Origin: Desulfobacterales bacterium | GTDB taxonomy: Bacteria > Desulfobacterota > Desulfobacteria > Desulfobacterales > Desulfobacteraceae | Length of the DNA: 8,962 nt | NCBI GenBank assembly: GCA_022361315.1 | Contig: JAKSBB010000617.1 | Location: 1-8,962 of the forward strand | Reading direction: 5' to 3' | Position numbers and translations under genes: made by a program | The notes under the pieces: generated by a model | What the model saw: only the letters and a program-made list of their open reading frames with translations | What the model was told of the DNA's origin: nothing | Database searches by the model: none | Shown: positions 1 through 7,016 of the stretch, in pieces | How the letters are laid out: each line of letters starts with the position of its first letter | Position numbering within the stretch: the first letter of the stretch is position 1

Positions 1-1
1 G

Positions 2-715
2 CTGGCCCTGGATCACACCCTCACTACCAAACAGACCCGGCTGATCCAACTCAAAAAAACAGATGAAATAAAGACGCTGACATCTGCCTATGAGGAAGAA
101 GCCGCAGCAATGGAGGCCCTTCGGCTGGAACAAACCCTATTGAAACAACTTAAAGTGATCCTCAAGGCCCCGGAACTCTATCAGTATGCAGGCCTTGACG
201 CCAAGCTCTCCTATCTCAGGGGCCTGCCCGCGTACTCGTCTGTCAGGGCATGTTACCTTACCTTGCCGGAAAACGATGTGGCTGCCACCATCCTCTCGGG
301 CTTAATGGAATCGTTAAAAGGCCTGCCCGAAGACCAGACCCTGCTCCGGGTCAAAGAAAAAATCCGGCCGGTACCGGATACGGACGAAACAGATGCAGCC
401 TACCAGGCCGAGATGCAGTTCAAAGGCAACCTGGCCGCCCTGGAACAGGCGGTGGATGAAAACATGCCGGAAATCAAAAAACTTGAGGCTGAACTGAAGC
501 AACTGGCCCTGCTGAAGAAAAAACTTGAAGCCCTCGAAGCTACAGTTGCACCACCGTCTGGAACCGGGGTTCGCATCCGTCACAAATGTGGTAAAGGTAC
601 CGTCATCAAAGGCAGGCTCTCCGGTTTCGTGGCCCCCCGGGATCTTTACAACCTGCGATTCCGGGAAATCGCCGATCCCAAAACCGGTATCGCCCGTATT
701 GAACTGGAGAACTGA
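2..715 (+). CDS. 3' part of a coiled-coil protein, possibly FapA/DUF342 family (5' end outside window)
   Basis: The reading frame is open from the first complete codon of the window (position 2) to a TGA at 713-715. It gives 237 visible codons, so the true start lies upstream; the ATG at 110 is probably internal. The visible protein starts with a Lys/Glu/Leu-rich helical stretch, followed by a mixed region. A second strongly heptad-like coiled coil covers roughly visible residues 175-216 (many E, K, L and A). The last ~45 residues are short, beta-prone and basic, beginning GVRIRHKCGKGTVIKGR. A long C-terminal coiled coil followed by a short beta segment resembles the end of FapA-type (DUF342) proteins, which is why I suggest that family. 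I see no catalytic motif, and other coiled-coil proteins are equally possible. No terminator hairpin is evident before the next gene, 74 bp downstream. Confidence 0.4.
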   Translation: MALDHTLTTKQTRLIQLKKTDEIKTLTSAYEEEAAAMEALRLEQTLLKQLKVILKAPELYQYAGLDAKLSYLRGLPAYSSVRACYLTLPENDVAATILSGLMESLKGLPEDQTLLRVKEKIRPVPDTDETDAAYQAEMQFKGNLAALEQAVDENMPEIKKLEAELKQLALLKKKLEALEATVAPPSGTGVRIRHKCGKGTVIKGRLSGFVAPRDLYNLRFREIADPKTGIARIELEN

Positions 716-729
716 TTTCTTTCGGGTAG

Positions 730-758
730 TTGACGGGGATACGGGTTTCTGCGATGAT
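730..758 (+). promoter_or_regulatory. candidate sigma70-type promoter for the diguanylate cyclase gene
   Basis: TTGACG at 730-735 (5/6 match to the -35 consensus) is followed after 17 bp by GATGAT at 753-758 (4/6 match to -10). The predicted transcription start near 765 gives a ~25-nt leader to the ATG at 790. It lies in the 74-bp gap after the upstream gene. Read from sequence only. Confidence 0.35.
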
Positions 759-789
759 ATCATTTTTAAATTAGCCACCACAGAGACCC

Positions 790-2253
790 ATGAATTTTTT
801 TTCAGTCAGAACCAAACTGATATTTATTCTCAGCCTGATCCTGCTGTCCGGCTTTTTTATTACCAACCTGATCTCTTACAGGGCGTCAAGGGCCTCCCTG
901 AGGTCATCCATCATTGACAGCAGTCTGCCCCTTGCCCGGGATAATATCTACTCGGAAATCCTCAGGGACCTTGCCCGGCCCATATTTGTTTCCTCCCTGA
1001 TGGCCAATGATACCTTCCTGAAAGACTGGGTCATCGAAGGCGAAAAAAATCCGGATCTGATTCTCAAATACCTGAGGGAAATCCAGGAACGCTACGGATT
1101 TTTCTCCTCTTTTTTTGTATCGGACAAAACCGGCTACTACTACCATTTTGAAGGGATTTTAAAACAGATACGGCCGGAAGATGACCATGACGTCTGGTAC
1201 TACCGCTTCAAAAGCCTGAATACGGAATATGACCTGGATGTGGATACCAACGAAGCGGCAAAGAATCATCTGACCATCTTCATCAACCACCGCCTCACCG
1301 GATACGGGGATCAATTCCTGGGGGCCGTCGGCGTGGGGCTGGATTTTGACCGCATCGCGGACCTTCTGGATCTGTACCGGGAAAAATACGGCCGTAACAT
1401 CTATATGTCCGACGCCAACGGTATCATCCAGATTCATGAAGACAAAAAACATGTGGACACCACCACTCTAAGTGAAATCCCCGGACTTTCAGGTATTGCA
1501 GACCGGATACTTGCCGCCAAAACAGCACCTGCATTTTTTGAATACGACAACGGCACCGCCAATATCCTGCTCACCAGCCGCTATATCAAGGAACTGGGCT
1601 GGTATCTCCTGGTGGAGCAGGACGAAACCCTGGCCCTGAAGTCCATCCAGGGCACCTTTGTCCAGAATTTTCTCCTCAGCCTGTTGATTACCTCCGCTAC
1701 CATCGTCTTTGCCGTTCTGGTCATCAACTACTTTCAAAAACAGCTGGAAGTGATGGCCACAACGGATAAACTCACCAAGGCATATAACCGCAGGGAATTT
1801 GAGCACCGGTTTCACTTCCATACCCGGAATAAAACCTGGAAAACCGCTGCCATGAGTCTGATCCTCTTTGACATCGACCACCTCAAAACCGTCAACGACA
1901 CCCACGGCCACCTCTTCGGCGACCGGGTCATCCAGACCATCGCCGCCATTGCCGCGGACACCATCCGGGAAGGGGATATGCTGGTACGCTGGGGCGGAGA
2001 TGAATTCGTCATGCTGATCTTCAGCGACACGGCACAGGCCGAACGGATAGCCGGCCGCCTCACCGAAGCGGTATTTTCCCATGATTTCACCGATGGTAAA
2101 CCCGTTGACACAAGGCCCACACCCGTCAGCATCTCCTGCGGTATCACCGGTTACCGGGAAAAAGATACCCTGGAAATGCTCATCCACAGGGCGGACGAAG
2201 CCCTGTACGAAGCAAAGGAATGCGGCCGCAACTGCATCCGTACCCGTGGATAG
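790..2253 (+). CDS. membrane diguanylate cyclase with periplasmic Cache-type sensor and GGDEF domain
   Basis: This 487-residue protein should make c-di-GMP from two GTP molecules in response to an extracytoplasmic signal. A first membrane helix spans about residues 9-28. A large periplasmic region (about 30-290) follows, containing a Cache-like stretch around VWYYRF (135-140) and the GVGLDF segment. A second membrane helix spans about 292-315. The cytoplasmic GGDEF domain begins at TTDKLTKAYNRREFE. Its metal-binding FDIDHLKTVND segment is present and the active-site loop is GGDEF (402-406, intact). REGD (393-396) lies exactly five residues before GGDEF, which is the RxxD inhibitory site, so product feedback is expected. 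The ATG at 790 leads straight into the first helix, but its ribosome site is weak. The 3' end overlaps the next gene by 8 nt, suggesting co-translation. The specific ligand cannot be read from the sequence. Confidence 0.93.
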   Translation: MNFFSVRTKLIFILSLILLSGFFITNLISYRASRASLRSSIIDSSLPLARDNIYSEILRDLARPIFVSSLMANDTFLKDWVIEGEKNPDLILKYLREIQERYGFFSSFFVSDKTGYYYHFEGILKQIRPEDDHDVWYYRFKSLNTEYDLDVDTNEAAKNHLTIFINHRLTGYGDQFLGAVGVGLDFDRIADLLDLYREKYGRNIYMSDANGIIQIHEDKKHVDTTTLSEIPGLSGIADRILAAKTAPAFFEYDNGTANILLTSRYIKELGWYLLVEQDETLALKSIQGTFVQNFLLSLLITSATIVFAVLVINYFQKQLEVMATTDKLTKAYNRREFEHRFHFHTRNKTWKTAAMSLILFDIDHLKTVNDTHGHLFGDRVIQTIAAIAADTIREGDMLVRWGGDEFVMLIFSDTAQAERIAGRLTEAVFSHDFTDGKPVDTRPTPVSISCGITGYREKDTLEMLIHRADEALYEAKECGRNCIRTRG

Positions 2254-3028
2254 ATCATTTTTACAGACCAGCGACCGTCAAAGGAAGCGACGCTTTCTTC
2301 TCCTGTCGAGCACGCTTGGATTTTGCGCCCTTCTGGTGTTTTCATTTTTTGACTATCAGAATGGAGATATCCGGGAAATTTACCTCAATGGGTTTATGTG
2401 TGTTGTCATCATTATAGGCAATCTAAGTGTTTTTAAACTGGGTGCGGATCGCATGGCCTATTGCATCGGTATCAATCTGGTCAGTCTGGCCCTGATTTAC
2501 GATGTCTCCATCGGTGCAGGCAGTGGCGGGGGACTCTTCTGGCTTCAGGTCATGCCTTTGTTTATCTTTTTCTTCTTCGAGAGGATTGAGGCATTGATTT
2601 CAACCATTATCTTATTTCTCTGTGCCGCTCTGCTCCTGACCTATCCCTCTTTATTCAACACCCACCCTTATGAGTTAAATACGGGCATCAAATACCTCAT
2701 TTCTCTTTTTTTCGTCAGTATTATTGCCTACGGCCTGGAATCGTCCCGCCATAAATTCAGCAGGCTTTTACTGGCGTCAAATCTTGAATTGGAAACCCAT
2801 AAAAACCGGCTTGAAAAAGCCCTTTCCGATGTAAAGACCCTCACCGGCCTGTTACCCATTTGTGCGCATTGTAAAAAAGTCAGAGACGATACCGGGTACT
2901 GGAACCAGATCGAAACCTATATCCAGGAACATTCTGAGGCGGAGTTCAGTCACGGTATGTGTCCGGAATGCTCTGAAGAATTATACGGGGACAAACCCTG
3001 GTTTAAGAACATGCAAAAGAAGAAATAG
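2246..3028 (+). CDS. six-helix membrane protein with C-terminal CxxC...CxxC module (putative signalling partner)
   Basis: I place the start at GTG 2246, giving 260 residues. An open frame runs further upstream to 2081, but that stretch lies inside the cyclase gene, reads as low-quality protein, and is its out-of-frame shadow. The GTG start overlaps the cyclase stop by 8 nt. The product has a short basic N-terminus (RQRKRR) and about six membrane helices (near 17-35, 45-63, 70-90, 97-111, 114-133, 147-165). A cytoplasmic coiled-coil linker follows (about 176-200). The C-terminal module has LLPICAHCKK (202-211), RDDTGYW (213-219), FSHG (234-237) and CPEC (239-242). The four cysteines (206, 209, 239, 242) look like a zinc-ribbon-type site. 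I know this C-terminal module from the ends of PAS, response-regulator and GGDEF proteins of delta-type bacteria, but its function is not established. No kinase, cyclase or phosphodiesterase domain is present. A role in the same signalling pathway as the cyclase is inferred from the overlap. Confidence 0.8.
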   Translation: MDRSFLQTSDRQRKRRFLLLSSTLGFCALLVFSFFDYQNGDIREIYLNGFMCVVIIIGNLSVFKLGADRMAYCIGINLVSLALIYDVSIGAGSGGGLFWLQVMPLFIFFFFERIEALISTIILFLCAALLLTYPSLFNTHPYELNTGIKYLISLFFVSIIAYGLESSRHKFSRLLLASNLELETHKNRLEKALSDVKTLTGLLPICAHCKKVRDDTGYWNQIETYIQEHSEAEFSHGMCPECSEELYGDKPWFKNMQKKK

Positions 3029-3204
3029 ACGAATTGATTGGCAATATCACCACCGTCGGCCTACCGTAACTATCATGAACCCTTTTTTAATCCTAACGCC
3101 ATTGAAATATTAAATAGCCAGCGTCTAAACCATCTGAATTATCAATTTGATGTGATCCCGGTGTTGATCTATGCAATGGGCATTTATTTACCGATCAAAT
3201 CAAC

Positions 3205-3210
3205 AGGAGA
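3205..3210 (+). promoter_or_regulatory. ribosome binding site that fixes the pstS start
   Basis: AGGAGA lies 4 nt before ATG 3215. The frame is open upstream to 3038, but only this start has a strong Shine-Dalgarno and begins directly with a signal peptide. Confidence 0.8.
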
Positions 3211-3214
3211 ACAT

Positions 3215-4063
3215 ATGAAAAAGCAATTCAGTCTCGTCAAAGGGTTTACCATTCTGATGGCTCTTTTATTTACAGCCGGCACCGGCGTTGCCTCGGAAAT
3301 CACATCGGAACTGGATGCATTCAAGGATGAAAAAGGCACCCTGAGGATTTCCGGGGGAACGGCCCATATCCCGGTGATGAAAGAGGCGGCAAAGCGAATT
3401 ATGGCATTCAATCCAGATATTCAGATCACCATTGCCGGGGGCGGCTCCGGGGCAGGTATTAAACAGGTGGGAGAAGGCCTTGTCAATATCGGTAACTCCG
3501 GCCGAAAACCTACGGAAAAAGAAATCAATAAATACGGCCTGTCCATGTACAAATGGGCACTGGACGGTGTCACCGCCGTGATTCATCCGAAGAATCCCGT
3601 GAAAGACCTGTCCTCAAAAGAACTGCAGGATATCTATGCCGGCAGAATTTCCAATTGGAAAACCCTGGGCGGGGATGACCGGCCCATCAATATTTACACC
3701 AGGGACAAATCCAGCGGTACCCGGTCGGTATTCTGGAAAAAAGCCCTGGGCAAAGGGGATATCGCCGGAAAGGCCCATTTTGTCACATCAAACGGTGCAA
3801 TGAAATCTGCGGTGACAAATGACCCCTACGCCATCGGCTACGTTTCCGTGGGGTATGTTGATGACTCCGTGGCGCCTGTCCGCCTGGATAATGTAACACC
3901 CAGCCTTGCCACGGTGCAAACCGGTGAATACAAAGTGGCAAGGGGCCTGTACTCCAATACCAAGGGTGAGTATTCCGGCCTTGCTAAAAAATTCGTTCAA
4001 TATCTGCTAAGCCCCGAAGGACAGAAAATCGCTGCAGAAAAAGGATATATCCCCGTTAACTAA
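3215..4063 (+). CDS. pstS: phosphate ABC transporter substrate-binding protein PstS
   Basis: This 282-residue periplasmic protein would bind inorganic phosphate and deliver it to the PstC/PstA channel. A classical signal peptide covers residues 1 to about 26-27 (MKKQ..., hydrophobic core FTILMALLFTAG, then GVAS). There is no lipobox cysteine, so a soluble periplasmic form is expected. The three anion-binding loops of the family are visible: SGGTAHI (46-52), GNSGR (93-97) and KSSGTRS (165-171). The DPYAIGYVSVGYVD segment and the C-terminal SPEGQKIAAEKGYIPV are also typical of PstS. The Asp that binds phosphate in the E. coli type is replaced by a Ser-Gly-Arg loop, as in the shorter PstS class. 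The gene is the first of the pst operon, 186 bp after the previous gene. Its TAA shares its last base with the ATG of pstC (TAATG), pointing to translational coupling. Confidence 0.93.
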   Translation: MKKQFSLVKGFTILMALLFTAGTGVASEITSELDAFKDEKGTLRISGGTAHIPVMKEAAKRIMAFNPDIQITIAGGGSGAGIKQVGEGLVNIGNSGRKPTEKEINKYGLSMYKWALDGVTAVIHPKNPVKDLSSKELQDIYAGRISNWKTLGGDDRPINIYTRDKSSGTRSVFWKKALGKGDIAGKAHFVTSNGAMKSAVTNDPYAIGYVSVGYVDDSVAPVRLDNVTPSLATVQTGEYKVARGLYSNTKGEYSGLAKKFVQYLLSPEGQKIAAEKGYIPVN

Positions 4064-4923
4064 TGGACATCAGGGGAACAATCGCCCGCACCCTGTTTGC
4101 AGGCGCGGCCTTTTTATCAGCACTGGTCACCCTGGGTGTGTTGGGATTTATGATCCTGCTCAGCATGCCGGTGCTCGAAAGCGGCATGCTCGTGGAAATA
4201 CTGACTGACCCATGGTCCCCGGACCATGGGCAGTTCGGTATTCTGTCCATGATCGTCGGCACCTGTTATATTGCGCTGCTGAGCCTGGTCATGAGTTTTC
4301 CCATCAGTCTGGGTTGTTCCTTTTTTATCCGGATTACCCATCAAAAGGGACCGGGGAAATTATTAAAGAAAATGGTTCAGTTGATGACGGCGGTGCCCAC
4401 CGTGATTTACGGATTTGTGGGTATTTTCCTGCTGGTGCCCATTGTCCGGGATCTGTTTTCCTATGGTTCGGGCATGGGCATATTATCCGCCGCGATCATG
4501 CTGGGCCTGTTGATCTCCCCCACAATGATCCTGTTTTTTTCCCAGAGCTTTGCCCGGGTACCTCAATCCTATATTGATGCGGTGGATGCACTGGGTGGCA
4601 CACCGTTTCAAAAACTGATATACGTCATCCTTCCCTGCGCCTGGCCCGGCATCGTTACCGGAATCGTACTGGCCTTCGGCAGGGCAATGGGAGATACACT
4701 GGTGGCATTGATGCTCAGCGGGAACAGCGTCATGATGCCCGCATCAATCCTGGACTCGGCCAGGACCCTCACCGCCCACATCGCCATGGTCATCGCCTCC
4801 GATTTTGACAGTGTGGAATTCAAAACCATCTTCGTCTGCGGCGGTACCCTGTATCTCATGACCAGTCTCGGTGTGTTTGCCGCAAGATTTGCCGAAAGAT
4901 TTGCAGATTGGAAGCGCAGATGA
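4063..4923 (+). CDS. pstC: phosphate ABC transporter permease PstC
   Basis: This 286-residue inner-membrane permease forms the phosphate channel together with PstA. About six hydrophobic helices are visible. The first follows a short N-terminus and the last ends just before the basic C-terminus (ADWKRR). The cytoplasmic coupling loop that contacts the ATPase reads DAVDALGGT (172-180), followed by a LPCAWPG segment, a good match to the EAA loop. GRAMGDT (206-212) matches the conserved GRAMGET of PstC with Asp in place of Glu. The ORF starts at the ATG overlapping the pstS stop by one base and ends in an ATGA overlap with pstA. Its size is close to the usual family length. Confidence 0.92.
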   Translation: MDIRGTIARTLFAGAAFLSALVTLGVLGFMILLSMPVLESGMLVEILTDPWSPDHGQFGILSMIVGTCYIALLSLVMSFPISLGCSFFIRITHQKGPGKLLKKMVQLMTAVPTVIYGFVGIFLLVPIVRDLFSYGSGMGILSAAIMLGLLISPTMILFFSQSFARVPQSYIDAVDALGGTPFQKLIYVILPCAWPGIVTGIVLAFGRAMGDTLVALMLSGNSVMMPASILDSARTLTAHIAMVIASDFDSVEFKTIFVCGGTLYLMTSLGVFAARFAERFADWKRR

Positions 4924-5807
4924 GACCGGGCACCATCAAAGACAAATTGCTCATCTGCTTTTCGTGGATGTCCGCACTGCTGCTGACCTGTGGTTTAACC
5001 CTCATCATTGGTTTTCTCCTGATGAAAGGCGGCCCCTCTTTAAGTCTTGATCTGATATTTACGGGAACATCCGTAAAGGACGCACTGCTGCTAAACCGCC
5101 AGGTATTCGGCGGTCTTTTTCCGGCCATGGCCGGTACGGTTTTTCTGGTGCTGATTTCCGTTGGGATTGCACTGCCCACAGGCCTTTTCGCCGGGATATG
5201 GCTTGCTGAATACGCCCCGCTGCCCCTTAAAAAAATATTCAGTTTCATCATGGACATTCTTGCAGGGGTTCCCTCTATTGTGGTGGGGCTTTTCGGTTTT
5301 TCCATCACCATCTTCCTGCACCATTACTTTGATAACCGGATTTATCCCTGCCTGCTCATCTCGGCATTGTCACTGGCATTTTTAGTGCTGCCCTATATCG
5401 TGAAAACCACCCAGGGCGCCATTGAGAATCTGCCCCTCCACACCCGCCTGACCGCACCCAGCCTCGGGGCGTCAAAACTTCAGAATATCCTCTATGTCCT
5501 TTTGCCCGCCTCCCTGTCGGATATTGTCAGCAGTATTATCCTGGCCGTCGGGCGGTGTGCGGAGGATACGGCGGTGATCATGCTCACCGGTGTCGTTGCA
5601 ACCGCCGGAGTACCAAGATCTGTTTTCTCAAGTTTTGAAGCACTGCCCTTTTACATTTACTATACCGCATCCGAATATGCGGATCAGTCGGAACTCATAA
5701 AAGGTTACGGGGCAGCCCTCATCCTTTTATTGATCTGTACGGGGCTCTTCGCCCTGGCCCACATCATCAAACATTGGATTACCCGAAAAACAGGATGCCG
5801 CAGCTAA
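4920..5807 (+). CDS. pstA: phosphate ABC transporter permease PstA
   Basis: This 295-residue permease is the second half of the phosphate channel. I choose ATG 4920, which forms an ATGA overlap with the pstC stop and has GGAAG at 4910-4914. A TTG at 4908 is an in-frame alternative that would add four residues. About six membrane helices are visible, with the conserved FAGIWLAEYA and MDILAGVPSIVVGLFG segments that identify PstA. The coupling loop reads TAPSLGAS (178-185) followed by LPASLSDI, so the usual EAA signature is weaker. The usual GRaxGETAP motif is replaced by GRCAEDTA (211-218). These changes show a divergent PstA, but length and topology are intact. The stop lies 4 nt before pstB. 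Confidence 0.9.
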   Translation: MRPGTIKDKLLICFSWMSALLLTCGLTLIIGFLLMKGGPSLSLDLIFTGTSVKDALLLNRQVFGGLFPAMAGTVFLVLISVGIALPTGLFAGIWLAEYAPLPLKKIFSFIMDILAGVPSIVVGLFGFSITIFLHHYFDNRIYPCLLISALSLAFLVLPYIVKTTQGAIENLPLHTRLTAPSLGASKLQNILYVLLPASLSDIVSSIILAVGRCAEDTAVIMLTGVVATAGVPRSVFSSFEALPFYIYYTASEYADQSELIKGYGAALILLLICTGLFALAHIIKHWITRKTGCRS

Positions 5808-5811
5808 CGCC

Positions 5812-6513
5812 ATGGAAAATCAAATCAAAATCAAGGTCAGGGACCTTTCCTTTTACTACGATAATTCTCCTGTATTGGAAAATATTCACCTGGATATCCC
5901 CCGGCACACCATCACTTCCATCACCGGCCCTTCCGGCCAGGGCAAATCTTCCTTTTTAACGGCTTTGAACCGTCTTTGGGAAAATATCGACGGTGCCAGA
6001 GTCACCGGTGACGTACGGATCAACTTCGGAAACGGTTTTGAGGACATCCATGACAGGCACCTGCATATTCCCACGCTTCGGCAAAAGGTCGGCATGGTAT
6101 TCCAGATCCCGAATCCGCTGCCCATGAGTATCCGTAAAAATATTGCCTTCCCACTGAAGCTGACCGGAGAGACGGACCGAGGCATCATCGCGCAAAAAAC
6201 ACAGGCGGTCCTTGAACGCGCCTGTTTATGGGACGAGGTAAAAAACCGGATGTCAGAGGATGCCCGCAGGCTGTCCGGTGGTCAGCAGCAGCGTCTCTGC
6301 ATTGCCAGGGCACTGGTTTTAGACCCCCAGGTACTTTTGTTGGATGAACCGACCTCCTCCCTTGACGACACCGCCGCCCAGGGCATTGAAGATTTACTTT
6401 TGACTTTGAAAGACAGGTGCACGATCATTATGGTGTCCCATTACATGGACCAGGTGAAACGGATCGCAGACCGGAAACTCATCCTGTCGGATAAACAGCT
6501 GAAGTATGATTAA
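5812..6513 (+). CDS. pstB: phosphate ABC transporter ATP-binding protein PstB
   Basis: This 233-residue cytoplasmic ATPase drives phosphate import through PstC-PstA. All nucleotide-binding motifs are present: Walker A GPSGQGKSS (39-47), Q-loop FQIPNPLP with Gln98, signature LSGGQQQR (154-161), Walker B VLLLDEP (174-180) with Glu179 as catalytic base, D-loop SSLD (182-185) and switch His210. The FQxPNPxPMSI stretch after the Q-loop is characteristic of PstB. The protein is about 20 residues shorter than common PstB, mainly at the C-terminus. Several usual PstB positions differ: Walker A has GQGKSS where GCGKST is usual, and the H-loop reads SHYMDQVKR. No clear Shine-Dalgarno precedes the ATG, which lies 4 nt after the pstA stop, so expression probably depends on coupling. 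Confidence 0.93.
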   Translation: MENQIKIKVRDLSFYYDNSPVLENIHLDIPRHTITSITGPSGQGKSSFLTALNRLWENIDGARVTGDVRINFGNGFEDIHDRHLHIPTLRQKVGMVFQIPNPLPMSIRKNIAFPLKLTGETDRGIIAQKTQAVLERACLWDEVKNRMSEDARRLSGGQQQRLCIARALVLDPQVLLLDEPTSSLDDTAAQGIEDLLLTLKDRCTIIMVSHYMDQVKRIADRKLILSDKQLKYD

Positions 6514-6531
6514 TTCCATAAAGGCAATACC

Positions 6532-7002
6532 ATGATACAAATCCATATCCCCGGAAGAAAATCTTTAAAAATCACCCACGTCATTCTGGATTATAACGGC
6601 ACCATCGGCAAAGACGGCCAACTCATACCGGGTGTGGCCCAGGCCATTGAAAAATTCTCTGACCGCCTGACATTCCACGTTGTCACGGCAGATACATTCG
6701 GTTCCGTTAAAAAGCAACTCAGGGATGTAAATGCGGCATTGACGATTATCTCCCAGGAGAATCAGGACCGGAAGAAACTTGAGTATTTAAAAACCCTCGG
6801 GGCCGGGCAGACGCTTTGCGTGGGAAACGGCCACAACGACGCGCTGATGCTGGAGGAAGCCGGCCTCGGCATTGCCGTTCTCGGAGACGAAGGCCTGGCA
6901 TTCACCTGTCTTTCAGCATCTGATCTGATGGTCAAAAATATTCTTGATGTGTTCGGCCTGCTTGAAAAACCGGAGAGACTCATTGCCACCCTGCGGGTAT
7001 GA
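6532..7002 (+). CDS. HAD-superfamily protein, 'soluble P-type ATPase'-like
   Basis: This 156-residue soluble protein has the HAD fold signatures. Motif I is LDYNGTIG with nucleophile Asp20. Motif II is Thr52 in VVTADTF, motif III the basic pair Lys81/82, and motif IV GNGHNDALM with Asp103. Motif I reads DxNGT rather than DxDGT, so the usual second aspartate (general acid/base) is Asn22. A changed residue at this place also marks P-type ATPases (DKTGT). This agrees with the small stand-alone group often named soluble P-type ATPase. No cap domain of any size is present. AAGG at 6521-6524 precedes the ATG by 7 nt. It lies 18 bp after pstB, so it is probably the last gene of the pst operon. Substrate and activity are unknown; phosphate sensing, slow phosphatase action or a binding role are all possible. 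Confidence 0.8.
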   Translation: MIQIHIPGRKSLKITHVILDYNGTIGKDGQLIPGVAQAIEKFSDRLTFHVVTADTFGSVKKQLRDVNAALTIISQENQDRKKLEYLKTLGAGQTLCVGNGHNDALMLEEAGLGIAVLGDEGLAFTCLSASDLMVKNILDVFGLLEKPERLIATLRV

Positions 7003-7016
7003 GAAGAGGGGAGCAC

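Noticed and set aside
314..781. Open frame of 155 codons on the minus strand
   Set aside because: It is antisense to the coiled-coil gene and shows no family signature or ribosome site; treated as a shadow.
1489..2187. Open frame of 232 codons on the minus strand
   Set aside because: It lies wholly inside the GGDEF gene, whose motifs are intact, and has no recognisable motif; it is a codon-bias shadow.
2081..2245. 5' extension of the six-helix membrane protein
   Set aside because: This segment is inside the cyclase gene in another frame, is rich in Ser/Pro/Lys without structure, and the GTG at 2246 gives a normal membrane-protein N-terminus.
3057..3088. Possible terminator after the membrane protein gene (CGG-CCTA-CCG, then a T run)
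   Set aside because: The stem is only 3 bp and lies about 17 bp from the T run, too weak and too far to be a rho-independent terminator.
3038..3214. 5' extension of PstS
   Set aside because: It would bury the signal peptide internally; AGGAGA before ATG 3215 clearly marks the start.
4856..5311. Minus-strand open frame of 151 codons
   Set aside because: It is antisense to pstC/pstA, whose membrane and coupling motifs are intact; no independent support.
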